Below, one piece after another: positions 1-7,481 of a stretch of 8,409 nt of DNA. How positions within the stretch are numbered: the first letter of the stretch is position 1; every line of letters starts with the position of its first letter. The stretch is from Balneolaceae bacterium. Its GTDB lineage: Bacteria; Bacteroidota; Rhodothermia; Balneolales; Balneolaceae. The notes beneath the pieces were generated by a model that had not been told where the DNA came from, did not search any database, and saw only the letters and a program-made list of their open reading frames with translations. The position numbers and the translations under genes were made by a program. The DNA is taken from the NCBI GenBank assembly GCA_007118525.1, contig SKRK01000184.1, forward strand, positions 1-8,409. The letters are read 5' to 3'.

Positions 1-8
1 ATCACACA

Positions 9-83
9 TACACAGTGACCCTTTGCCGGGTGTTCCGCTTCAAAAAATTTGAACGGGATTGGTTAAAGGGAAGGACCTGTGTA
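9..83 (+). ncRNA. Structured 5' leader of rpsB (candidate ribosomal-protein leader RNA)
   Basis: A single long imperfect hairpin can be folded by eye. TACACAG (9-15) pairs perfectly with CTGTGTA (77-83). CCCTTT (19-24) pairs with AAAGGG (65-70), continued by CC (26-27) with GG (61-62). TTCCG (33-37) pairs with CGGGA (54-58) with one G.T wobble, and TTCAAA (39-44) with TTTGAA (48-53) across an AAA loop. An asymmetric internal loop (16-18 against 71-76) interrupts the lower stem. The element ends 33 bases before the rpsB start codon. No T-run follows, so it is not an ordinary terminator of an upstream gene. Leaders of rpsB are known sites of autoregulation by S2 in other bacteria; that this one binds S2 is inference. 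The 7-bp closing stem and 75-base length recall a tRNA, but the T-arm sequence and cloverleaf are absent. Confidence 0.5.
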
Positions 84-116
84 GAGGACTAACTCAAACA
101 TACATACTATAATATA

Positions 117-1157
117 ATGCCTAAAGCAGCATCAGTTGAAGAACTACTAAAGTCCGGAGCTCACTTCGGTCACCTCACCCGCCGATGGAATCCCAAGATG
201 AAAGAATTCATCTTTATGCAGCGAAACGGGATTCACATCATTGATCTCAAGAAATCACACACCTACCTCCAGGAAGCACTCGAAGAGGTAACCAAACTTG
301 CCCGTGCCGGAAAAACCATACTTTTTGTCGGTACCAAAAAGCAAGCCCAGGAAATTATGAAAACAGAAGCTATCCGTTGTGGAATGCCTTTTGTAACCCA
401 TCGTTGGTTGGGTGGAATGCTTACCAACTTCAGTACGGTAAGAAAAAGTATCTCTCGCATGGAAGAGATTGACAAAATGAAGACTGATGGTACGGTTGAC
501 GAACTCACCAAAAAGGAAGGACTGATGCTCGACCGTGAGAAGGAGAAACTTGAAAATACACTTGGTGGTATTGCCAACATGACCCGTCTGCCGGGAGCCA
601 TCTTTGTAGTAGACACCATCAAAGAGCACATTGCTATTAATGAAGCTGTTAAACTGAACATCCCGATTATTGGAATGGTCGATACAAACAGCGATCCTGA
701 TATTCCAGATTATATCATTCCTGCTAATGACGATTCAGCCAGAACCATTCAGCTGGTTACAGCACTGATTGCAGATGAAATTATTGAAGGTAACGCAGAG
801 CGTGAAGCGATGAGAGAAGAGGAGTTGATGGAGCAAGCGGCCGTAGATGCCAAGAAATCTTACGAATCAGAAGATGATGTTAAAGAAGAAGTGGTAGAAG
901 ATGCTGCAAAATCAGGCAAACGTAGAAAACGACGACGCAAAATCTCTGAGTCTGATGACAAACCCGGTACAGATACCGAGGTAAAAGGTGAAGAAGAAGT
1001 AAAAGCAGAATCTAAAGAAGAAACCAAAAAGACTGAAGAACCAAAAGCTGAAGAACCAGCAGCTGCAGTGGAAGAAAAAACTGAAGAGACAAAGCCTGCT
1101 GCAACAGCTAAGGATGAAAAGGCCTCTGATGAAGAAGAGTCTTCAGACAAAAAGTAA
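117..1157 (+). CDS. rpsB: Small ribosomal subunit protein uS2 with long charged C-terminal tail
   Basis: Structural protein of the 30S subunit, bound on its cytoplasmic solvent side and among the last to assemble together with S1. The 346-residue product has a complete S2 core (about 1-228). It includes the N-terminal block [15 protein letters not shown] (14-28), [10 protein letters not shown] (96-105) and the second signature from about 158 to 210, with [14 protein letters not shown] and [15 protein letters not shown]. The core is followed by roughly 115 extra residues beyond the usual 230-260 length. This tail is acidic and Lys/Glu/Ala-rich, broken by a strongly basic patch KRRKRRRK at 268-275. 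The ATG at 117 is chosen because [19 protein letters not shown] matches the family N terminus. There is no Shine-Dalgarno sequence, only an A/T-rich leader. It is followed after 35 bases by tsf, the classic rpsB-tsf pair, and is probably controlled through the hairpin at 9-83. Confidence 0.98.
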   Translation: MPKAASVEELLKSGAHFGHLTRRWNPKMKEFIFMQRNGIHIIDLKKSHTYLQEALEEVTKLARAGKTILFVGTKKQAQEIMKTEAIRCGMPFVTHRWLGGMLTNFSTVRKSISRMEEIDKMKTDGTVDELTKKEGLMLDREKEKLENTLGGIANMTRLPGAIFVVDTIKEHIAINEAVKLNIPIIGMVDTNSDPDIPDYIIPANDDSARTIQLVTALIADEIIEGNAEREAMREEELMEQAAVDAKKSYESEDDVKEEVVEDAAKSGKRRKRRRKISESDDKPGTDTEVKGEEEVKAESKEETKKTEEPKAEEPAAAVEEKTEETKPAATAKDEKASDEEESSDKK

Positions 1158-1192
1158 TTAAGGCAACCCTAATAGAAAATCATTATAAACCA

Positions 1193-2023
1193 ATGAGTAT
1201 TAGTGCAAAAGATGTAATGAAACTTCGCGAGGCAACCGGCGCGGGCATGATGGATTGTAAAAAAGCCCTCACCGAAGCCGATGGAGATATGCAAAAGGCT
1301 ATCGAAATTCTGCGAAAGAAAGGCCAGCAGGTCTCTGAAAAACGTGCCGAGCGTGATGCAAACGAAGGCCTTATCCTTACCAAACTGAGTGACGATAAAA
1401 CCAAGGCTTCTGCTATTGAAATTAACTGTGAAACAGATTTCGTGGCAAGGAATGAAGAATTCCAGGCGCAGGCTCAGTCGTTTCTCGATGCTGCTTTTGC
1501 TTCTGAAAGCAAGTCTGTTGATGAACTGCTTAAAGAAGAAGTTGATGGCCTGACCATCGAGAAGCATCTTGAAGGTATGGTTGGCAAAATCGGTGAAAAA
1601 ATTGAGATCAGCCGAGTTGTTTTTGTTGAAAGCGACGGTTCTTTGATTGAATATATTCACCCGGGCAATCAGCTCGGCGTACTGGTAGAGTTTGAAGGCG
1701 ATGTTTCCGATGAGAACATTGGAAAAGATATTGCAATGCAAATTGCCGCCATGAATCCTATTGCAGTAAACAGGGATAGTGTAGACGCATCTGTGATCGA
1801 CAAAGAACTGGAAATTGCCAAAGAGCAATTGATCAATGAAGGCAAACCTGCTGAAATTGCAGAAAAAGCCGCTCAGGGTAAACTCCGCCGCTTCTATGAA
1901 GAGCGTGTTCTGCTCGAGCAGAAATTCGTGAAAGACAACGGTATTTCGGTTAAAGAGTACCTTGAGAAAACCAACACACCGCTGGTCAAGTCATTCCATC
2001 GAATGCAGCTTGGCGAAGCTTAA
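1193..2023 (+). CDS. tsf: Translation elongation factor Ts
   Basis: EF-Ts is the cytoplasmic nucleotide exchange factor that releases GDP from EF-Tu. The 276-residue protein is close to the long E. coli-type form. Residues 1-55 form the UBA-like N-terminal domain, with signature LREATGAGMMDCKKAL (11-26). The second signature, EINCETDFVARN (76-87), holds the Asp82-Phe83 pair that in E. coli EF-Ts reaches into the EF-Tu magnesium site. The dimerisation core follows, with YIHPGNQLGVLVEF (154-167) and AMQIAAMNP (181-189). A coiled segment and C-terminal module run from about 200, ending in LRRFYEERVLLEQ and FVKD. The start at 1193 gives the standard MSISAKDV N terminus and has no Shine-Dalgarno sequence. 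It lies 35 bases after rpsB, so the two are surely cotranscribed. A strong terminator begins ten bases after the stop codon. Confidence 0.98.
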   Translation: MSISAKDVMKLREATGAGMMDCKKALTEADGDMQKAIEILRKKGQQVSEKRAERDANEGLILTKLSDDKTKASAIEINCETDFVARNEEFQAQAQSFLDAAFASESKSVDELLKEEVDGLTIEKHLEGMVGKIGEKIEISRVVFVESDGSLIEYIHPGNQLGVLVEFEGDVSDENIGKDIAMQIAAMNPIAVNRDSVDASVIDKELEIAKEQLINEGKPAEIAEKAAQGKLRRFYEERVLLEQKFVKDNGISVKEYLEKTNTPLVKSFHRMQLGEA

Positions 2024-2032
2024 TTTTTTTAT

Positions 2033-2065
2033 AAAAAAGGCTACCTTTCAGGTAGCTTTTTTTTT
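2033..2065 (+). terminator. Rho-independent terminator after tsf
   Basis: GCTACCT (2040-2046) and AGGTAGC (2050-2056) form a perfect 7-bp stem around a TTC loop. G2039 can add a wobble pair. A nine-T run (2057-2065) follows, and a six-A run (2033-2038) precedes it and can extend the stem against the Ts. This is a textbook intrinsic terminator for rpsB-tsf. It ends only 27 bases before the pyrH start codon. The flanking A-run means it could also act on the opposite strand, but no gene there needs it. Confidence 0.93.
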
Positions 2066-2092
2066 GGACTTTAACTTTTTAACCCGGGAAAA

Positions 2093-2815
2093 GTGTCTAA
2101 CAACTATAAACGTATTTTATTGAAACTAAGCGGCGAATCGCTGCTTGGCGAACAGGGCCATGGAATTGATGCCGACATCCTTACACTATATGCCGATGAG
2201 ATAAAAAGCGTTCAGGCTGAGGGGGTTGAAGTATCGATTGTAATTGGAGGTGGAAATATTTTCAGGGGAGTTAAGGGAGCTACCGAGGGCATGGACCGAG
2301 TACAGGGCGACTACATGGGAATGCTGGCTACCATGATTAACAGCATGGCTCTTCAGGATGCACTGGAACGAAAGAATGTTCACACCCGCCTGATGAGCGC
2401 CATCCGCATGGAAGAGATTGCCGAACCTTATATACGACGCAGGGCAATACGCCATCTCGAAAAAGGCAGGGTTGTCATTTTTGGAGCCGGAACAGGAAAT
2501 CCATATTTCACCACCGATACAGCCGCTTCTCTTCGGGCTATTGAAATTGAAGCCGATGTGATATTGAAAGGAACCCGTGTTGACGGGATCTACGATTCTG
2601 ATCCCGAACTAAACAATGACGCTGTAAAGTTTGATACCATATCCGGTGATGAAGTTTTAGAAAAACGATTGAACGTAATGGATCTGACGGCTTTCACTCT
2701 CTGCAGAGACAACCGGACCCCTATCATTGTCTTCGATATGAATGTAAAAGACAATCTCAGAAAAGTAGTTTGCAGTGATGCCAATATTGGCACAACCGTT
2801 GTTTGGGATCAGTAG
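2093..2815 (+). CDS. pyrH: Uridylate (UMP) kinase
   Basis: PyrH phosphorylates UMP to UDP with ATP, a committed step of pyrimidine nucleotide supply. The bacterial enzyme is a cytoplasmic hexamer of the amino-acid-kinase fold, typically activated by GTP and inhibited by UTP. The 240-residue length is standard. Visible motifs are KLSGE (11-15) and GGGNIFRG (52-59), both phosphate-binding glycine loops; GDYMGMLAT (72-80), in the UMP region; [13 protein letters not shown] (133-145); and VDGIYDSDP (163-171), in the nucleotide-binding lobe. The start is GTG at 2093. An in-frame TAA lies at 2072-2074 and no ATG lies between, while the next Met would remove the KLSGE loop. GGGAA at 2086-2090 is too close to the start to be a normal ribosome site. 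A terminator ends 27 bases upstream, leaving little room for a private promoter. Read-through from tsf or a promoter inside tsf is therefore likely. Confidence 0.97.
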   Translation: MSNNYKRILLKLSGESLLGEQGHGIDADILTLYADEIKSVQAEGVEVSIVIGGGNIFRGVKGATEGMDRVQGDYMGMLATMINSMALQDALERKNVHTRLMSAIRMEEIAEPYIRRRAIRHLEKGRVVIFGAGTGNPYFTTDTAASLRAIEIEADVILKGTRVDGIYDSDPELNNDAVKFDTISGDEVLEKRLNVMDLTAFTLCRDNRTPIIVFDMNVKDNLRKVVCSDANIGTTVVWDQ

Positions 2816-2948
2816 CAGATTTATTAAATTCAAAGCTTGTAACTATCTCAATTTATGCTGCCTCATTTGTAATAAACAGATGATTTGGATTATAAGTTTA
2901 GCCGGATTTTAACAGATATAACAATCAGTTTTAAATTTACAGACTATT

Positions 2949-3518
2949 ATGATACCTGAAGACCTACAACTCATTATTGATACTACAGAAGAGAATATGA
3001 AAGAGGCTGTTGTTTTCTGTAAAAAAGAGTTCTCTCATATTCGCGCAGGCAAGGCAAGTACCGCACTGCTCGATGGAATAAAAGTGAATTATTACGGCTC
3101 GATGACACCCCTGAATCAGCTGGCATCTATCACAGCTCCTGAGCCGCGCCTGCTCGTTGTTCAGCCTTTTGATAAGTCGACCATGCAAGACATTGAGAAA
3201 GCGATTATGTCGTCAGGGCTTGGCCTTAATCCCAATAACGACGGGTCGATTATTCGCATCCCCCTCCCTTTACTCTCTGAAGAGCGACGGGTCGACCTGG
3301 TAAAACACGCCAGAGAAGTTGCCGAAAAAGGGCGTATCAGTATCCGGAACTACCGCCGGGATGCAAATGATGAAATTAAAAAAACCGTGCAAAGCGAATC
3401 ACTGCCTGAAGACAGCCGTTTCGAGAGCGAAGAAGAAATTCAGCTGTTAACCGATAAGTATATCAAGATGATTGATGCATTATTGGAAGTGAAAGAGCAG
3501 GACATTATGACGGTTTAA
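2949..3518 (+). CDS. frr: Ribosome recycling factor
   Basis: RRF works with EF-G to split the post-termination ribosome from mRNA in the cytoplasm. The 189-residue product is marginally longer than the usual 185. It shows the family landmarks: helix 1 with HIRAGKAST (30-38), then VNYYGSMTPLNQLASI (46-61) in the domain II region, VQPFD (71-75), IRIPLPLLSEERR (102-114), and the helix 3 arginine block ISIRNYRRDAND (130-141), where conserved arginines contact 23S rRNA. The start at 2949 gives the expected N terminus; the preceding TTTACAGACTATT has no Shine-Dalgarno motif. It lies 133 bases after pyrH. No terminator is visible in that AT-rich gap, so cotranscription with pyrH is likely, as in many bacteria. 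A long hairpin terminator follows the gene. Confidence 0.97.
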   Translation: MIPEDLQLIIDTTEENMKEAVVFCKKEFSHIRAGKASTALLDGIKVNYYGSMTPLNQLASITAPEPRLLVVQPFDKSTMQDIEKAIMSSGLGLNPNNDGSIIRIPLPLLSEERRVDLVKHAREVAEKGRISIRNYRRDANDEIKKTVQSESLPEDSRFESEEEIQLLTDKYIKMIDALLEVKEQDIMTV

Positions 3519-3558
3519 GCCGCAGCTAAAACGTTTACTCAACCCTGTATTGTTTTTC

Positions 3559-3605
3559 ATGGTATTTCTGACGGTTTCACGGAATCGTTAAGAAATACCA
3601 TTTTT
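3559..3605 (+). terminator. Long hairpin terminator between frr and smc
   Basis: ATGGTATTTCT (3559-3569) and AGAAATACCAT (3591-3601) form a perfect 11-bp stem. The inner part continues the helix: ACG (3571-3573) with CGT (3586-3588), then GTTT (3574-3577) with GAAT (3582-3585) through two G.T wobbles, closing on a CACG loop. The 3' arm runs into TTTTT (3601-3605). It is a plausible intrinsic terminator for frr, with a longer stem and shorter T-run than the one after tsf. It ends 35 bases before the smc start codon. Confidence 0.75.
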
Positions 3606-3640
3606 CTGTTAGTAGGCATCCCCCTTTTTATTATTAATGC

Positions 3641-6600
3641 ATGTATATATCCGATCTCGAATTACACGGTTTTAAAAGCTTTGCACATAAAACTCATGTG
3701 AAGTTTGACAGTGGCATCACTGCTATTGTGGGGCCAAATGGCTGCGGGAAATCGAACATTGTAGACGCACTCCGCTGGGTTTTAGGGGAACAACGCCCCT
3801 CCCTGCTTCGCTCAAGCGCCATGAGTAACGTGATTTTTAATGGAACAGCCAAGAAGAAAGCTCTTGGTATGGCAGACGTATCGCTCACATTTGTGAACAA
3901 TAAGGGAATTCTGCCCATCGAGTACAGTGAACTCACCATTACCCGCCGCCTCTACCGCTCCGGCGAAAGCGAGTACCTAATTAACAATACCCCCTGCCGC
4001 CTTAAGGATATTATGGAACTGTTCATGGATACGGGGATGAGCTCTGATGCCTACTCTGTGATTGAGCTCAAGATGGTTGAAGAGATCCTGAATGATCGTA
4101 ACAACGACCGGCGAAGGCTGTTTGAAGAGGCTGCCGGAGTTACCCGATATAAAGAGAAACGAAAGCAGACACTTCGTAAACTGGATGAGACGCTGAAGGA
4201 TCTGCAGCGACTGGAGGATATTCTGATTGAAGTTCGCAAAAAAACCCGCTCTCTAGAGATACAGGCAGAAAAAGCAGCCAAAGCCAAGTCGTACAGATCT
4301 GAACTGGAGCACCTTGACAAAGCATATACCCTTCACGAGTATCAAACCATTAAGGAAGAGCTAGAGCCGCTTCAGACCCGAATCACCAACTCGGAAAAAG
4401 AGAAGAAAGAGATAGGTTCAAGGCTCGAAGAGCTGGAAGAGAGCGATGAGAAAGCGCGAACCCGCCTGCTTGACCTCGAACGAAATCAGGCTGAAGCCCA
4501 GCGCCGGGTAAGCCAGCTATACTCATCCATTCGGGATATGGAGACCAATCTTCGTATTACCAAAGAGAAGATTATCAATGAAGAGGGTGTTATCAAACAG
4601 CACCAAACCGATATTGAGCAGAGCGGGAAAGATCATGCAGAACTCGAAGAGCTGAGAGAGAGCAGTATTCAGAAACTGGAAAACTTTTCGGATGAGAAGG
4701 AGCGCTCTGAACAGAGCCTTAAAGAGTCGAAGCAACGTTTTGCGGATGTACAGCAGCAGTTCACTAAAATCCGCCATGAACTCTATGAGCTGGAAATAGC
4801 GATCAGCGACTCCAGTCAAAAACTCTCCTCACTGCAGTCGAACCGGATCAAGCTGGAATCCAAACTGGAAAACAGTGAAGATGATCAGATGCGGATTACC
4901 CGTGATATTGAAGATTTTGAAGATGAGATTGTAAATGCCAAAGGTGAGCTGAACCTGGCCAGAAAAAATCTTGAGGCCTTCAATTCCGACCTTGAAAAAG
5001 AGGAGAAACGCCTGCAAGACGCCGGACAGAAACGTGCGGAACTTGAAGAGCAGCGTGAAGAGCTGCGGGAGAGGGTGCGGTCGCTAAAAAGTCAAAAAGA
5101 TGCTGCTGATTCAGAAATTGCTTTAATGCAGAGCATATCGGAGTCGAACGATGCAATGCCCTCCTCCATCGCCTACCTGGTAAAGCATCACCAAACCGAA
5201 TTTAAACTCCTCAAACCGGTAGGCGAAGTTTTTCACACTTCAGAACTATACGCATCCGCCCTTGAAACCGCCCTGGGAGAGGCGATCAACTTTGTGATTG
5301 TAGACAGCATGGAGCAGGCCATTAAAGCCTCAACCATACTGAAAGAGAAGAAAAAAGGAAGGGCAACTTTCATCCCTCTTTCCGAACTCAACAAAAGCTA
5401 TCCGGTTGAGAAGAACTCCATCCTCAGCCATGTGAAATGCGACAGCAGCCTCAAAGCGGTGTCTGAGCTGCTGCTTGGATCCATACTCTATGTGGATGAT
5501 CTGGAGGATGCCTCAACTCATTTAGAAAACAGCAGCGCCACAGCGGCTGTTACTTCCGATGGCGATCTTGTGACCTCTAATCGTTTTCTGAAAAGCGGAA
5601 GCAAAAACAAGCAATCCGGAATCCGGCTTGGCCTCAAAGACAAGCTCGAAAAGCTGAATGAGAAAAAAGCCAATCTTGAAAAAGAACTTATAGCGCAACA
5701 GCTGCTGCTCGAGCAACTGAACAAAGATCTGGCAGAGAATCATACCGAGGCCATTCGAACTCAAATACGCGAGGTACAAAAAAGTGCACGCGAGCAAGAG
5801 CAAAAAATAAGCCGTTATCAGTCGAGTATTCAGGTGTATGAAAAAAATATTGGAGACCTGAAGAACAGGAAATCCTCACTCCTATCCAACCAGGATAGCG
5901 CCCGGGAGGAGCTTGATTCCCTTCATCCAAAACAGAAAGAGCTGCAGAAGAAAATTTCTGCATTGAGCAGCGAGCAGGATGAGAAGCGAGAGGCACTGAA
6001 AAAACTTGAGGAAGAACGAGCCATTGCCCAGAACCGCTACAATGATGCCCAGCTAAAGCACCAGGATGTAAAAAACAAAGCGGACAACCTCGAACGTGAA
6101 GTTCAAAGGGCTGAAGCCGGCATAAAAAGCATTAAATCACGGCTTATTTCAAGAAAAGAGCTTCTCACGGAGAGTCGTGAGAAGATTGAAGCTTATACCT
6201 CTGGGATTGATAAAACGGAAGCGCAGCTTGAGAATACCCGCACTCTGAAAACAGAAGCGGATCAAAAGCTTGCTGAAGCTGAAGATGCCAGCAGCCGTCA
6301 GCGCGGTGCCATCAACGAAATTGAGAAGGAACTCAAAGAGCTCAGAAACAGGAAAGAGGTGAATCTTGAACTGGTTCATCATCTTACAATGGCCCGCGAA
6401 AAATTCGACATGCAGGCTCAGGCCCTTGCCGATCATATCTGGGAGACCTATGGTGTTTTGATGGATCAGTTGAATGAAGCTCTGCCCGACGAAATGGAAC
6501 CGGCTTCGGCAAAAGACCGGATTGCCTGGCTCAAACAGAAACTTCACAATATCGGGGATGTAAACCCGCTGGCTATTGAAGAGTTTAAGGAGGAAAAAGA

Positions 6601-7165
6601 GCGGCTCGACTTCTACGAAGAGCAGATTGATGACCTGCAGCAGGCAGAAAAGGAGCTCCGGGAAACCATCCATGAAATCAACCAAACCGCTACCGAGCGA
6701 TTTAATGAGACTTTTGATAAGATCCGATCAAACTTCAAGACGGTTTTCAGTACCCTCTTCCACGAAGATGATTTTTGTGATCTGATACTTGAAGAGGACG
6801 TTGAAGACCCGCTGGACGCCAAGATAGACATCAAGGCCAATCCAAAAGGCAAGCGGCCATCAAGTATCAATCAGCTTTCAGGGGGGGAGAAAACGCTGAC
6901 GGCCATCGCCCTTCTGTTTGCAATATACCTGGTAAAGCCCTCCCCATTTTGTGTGCTCGATGAGGTTGATGCCCCTCTGGATGATGCCAACATTGAGCGC
7001 TTTTCTGCAATGATCAAAAAATTCAGCCACGAAACGCAGTTCATCATCATTACTCATAACAAGAAGACCATGGGTAAAGCCGAGATGATGTATGGGGTTA
7101 CCATGCCCGAAACGGGTGTGAGCCGCCTGGTGGGCGTAAGACTGGACGAAGTAGCTGAAGTGTAG
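3641..7165 (+). CDS. smc: Chromosome segregation protein SMC
   Basis: SMC is the ATPase subunit of the bacterial condensin. It acts on the nucleoid as a dimer, normally with ScpA and ScpB, neither of which is encoded here. The 1174-residue protein is full length. The N-terminal head (1 to about 165) carries Walker A GPNGCGKSN (31-39). A first coiled coil runs from about 166 to 500, the globular hinge spans about 506-662 and ends in SGIRLG, and a second coiled coil runs to about 1000. The C-terminal head has signature LSGGEKTL (1079-1086), Walker B with CVLDEVDAPLDD (1104-1115; D1107 and catalytic E1108) and H-loop TH (1138-1139). All ATPase motifs are intact except the usual Q-loop glutamine: the ISQGKVEEIL region reads IELKMVEEIL here (Leu143). 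The start at 3641 gives the canonical MYISDLELHGFKSF N terminus. No Shine-Dalgarno sequence is present. Confidence 0.98.
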   Translation: MYISDLELHGFKSFAHKTHVKFDSGITAIVGPNGCGKSNIVDALRWVLGEQRPSLLRSSAMSNVIFNGTAKKKALGMADVSLTFVNNKGILPIEYSELTITRRLYRSGESEYLINNTPCRLKDIMELFMDTGMSSDAYSVIELKMVEEILNDRNNDRRRLFEEAAGVTRYKEKRKQTLRKLDETLKDLQRLEDILIEVRKKTRSLEIQAEKAAKAKSYRSELEHLDKAYTLHEYQTIKEELEPLQTRITNSEKEKKEIGSRLEELEESDEKARTRLLDLERNQAEAQRRVSQLYSSIRDMETNLRITKEKIINEEGVIKQHQTDIEQSGKDHAELEELRESSIQKLENFSDEKERSEQSLKESKQRFADVQQQFTKIRHELYELEIAISDSSQKLSSLQSNRIKLESKLENSEDDQMRITRDIEDFEDEIVNAKGELNLARKNLEAFNSDLEKEEKRLQDAGQKRAELEEQREELRERVRSLKSQKDAADSEIALMQSISESNDAMPSSIAYLVKHHQTEFKLLKPVGEVFHTSELYASALETALGEAINFVIVDSMEQAIKASTILKEKKKGRATFIPLSELNKSYPVEKNSILSHVKCDSSLKAVSELLLGSILYVDDLEDASTHLENSSATAAVTSDGDLVTSNRFLKSGSKNKQSGIRLGLKDKLEKLNEKKANLEKELIAQQLLLEQLNKDLAENHTEAIRTQIREVQKSAREQEQKISRYQSSIQVYEKNIGDLKNRKSSLLSNQDSAREELDSLHPKQKELQKKISALSSEQDEKREALKKLEEERAIAQNRYNDAQLKHQDVKNKADNLEREVQRAEAGIKSIKSRLISRKELLTESREKIEAYTSGIDKTEAQLENTRTLKTEADQKLAEAEDASSRQRGAINEIEKELKELRNRKEVNLELVHHLTMAREKFDMQAQALADHIWETYGVLMDQLNEALPDEMEPASAKDRIAWLKQKLHNIGDVNPLAIEEFKEEKERLDFYEEQIDDLQQAEKELRETIHEINQTATERFNETFDKIRSNFKTVFSTLFHEDDFCDLILEEDVEDPLDAKIDIKANPKGKRPSSINQLSGGEKTLTAIALLFAIYLVKPSPFCVLDEVDAPLDDANIERFSAMIKKFSHETQFIIITHNKKTMGKAEMMYGVTMPETGVSRLVGVRLDEVAEV

Positions 7166-7186
7166 TCTCACCTTGACCGATAACTT

Positions 7187-7206
7187 CCAGGCGCCGTCTG
7201 GTCTTT
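7187..7206 (+). terminator. Possible weak terminator after smc
   Basis: CCAGGC (7187-7192) pairs with GTCTGG (7196-7201), including one G.T wobble, around a GCC loop. A short pyrimidine tract TCTTTCCC follows. It lies 22 bases after the smc stop codon, where a terminator would be expected, but it lacks a real T-run. The call rests mainly on position and stem. Confidence 0.3.
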
Positions 7207-7219
7207 CCCGCTACCCATC

Positions 7220-7480
7220 GATTAAATCACAGCGATGATAAAATCCTCGCTTCGGGGATGATGGATTTCACTCTTTTAACCCCGAGGCTGCGCAGGAGAC
7301 TACTCAATTTCAGCACCTTCGGTGTTGGTGAATCCACATTCCATACCACGGCTCCGGTCATTTCGCCTATCCTGATTGCTTTTATCGGGCACCAAGCGAA
7401 TCCCCGAAAGTTCGGAGTGAGCCCGTGCTCCATAGTGACGCTGATGCAGAGACATCTCCCATCCATATCTCGAACTCACG
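7220..7480. other. Unexplained segment dense in short inverted repeats, in the convergent smc / barrel-gene gap
   Basis: The 316 bases between the convergent genes hold no protein I recognise. Pairs seen include CTTCGGGG (7250-7257) with CCCCGAGG (7280-7287, one wobble); the self-palindrome CTGCGCAG (7288-7295); CACC-TTC-GGTG (7314-7324); TTCGC (7362-7366) with GCGAA (7396-7400); and CGGGC (7386-7390) with GCCCG (7421-7425), which encloses CCGA-AAGT-TCGG (7404-7415). Both strands stay open for about 80 codons. The - strand frame (7466-7227) starts 15 bases after the barrel gene's stop and would encode 79 residues, including GEMTGAVVWNVDSPTPK and LLRSLGVKRVKSIIPEAR. The + strand frame spans 7258-7521. 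Neither has a known domain, and two overlapping open frames suggest neither need be real. Options are a degenerate repeat or mobile-element remnant, a structured RNA, or a small unknown gene on the - strand. Confidence 0.4.
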
Positions 7481-7481
7481 T

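Noticed and set aside
9..83. tRNA gene, because of a 7-bp closing stem and 75-base length
   Set aside because: No T-loop GGTTCRA-type sequence, no anticodon arm in the right place and no CCA. The inside folds as one continuous hairpin.
108..113. TATAAT as a -10 promoter box for rpsB
   Set aside because: It lies only three bases before the ATG, so it would place the transcription start inside the gene. It is part of an AT-rich translation leader.
804..1154. Frameshift or gene fusion at the end of rpsB
   Set aside because: The frame continues without break to a natural stop, tsf follows at normal spacing, and the tail is low-complexity sequence, not a second domain.
1169..1828. Long open frame of 219 codons on the - strand across tsf
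   Set aside because: It lies antisense to an unmistakable EF-Ts gene, has no recognisable domain and is explained by codon bias of the sense strand.
2866..2900. Possible frr promoter (TTTG at 2866-2869 and TAAGTTTA at 2893-2900)
   Set aside because: The spacing of 23 bases is longer than the usual Bacteroidota-type promoter and the -7 element is imperfect. In AT-rich DNA this is likely chance.
6149..6685. Long open frame of 178 codons on the - strand inside smc
   Set aside because: It is antisense to the second coiled coil of SMC. Glu/Lys/Leu-rich coiled-coil codons commonly leave the opposite strand free of stops. Several other antisense frames in smc fail for the same reason.
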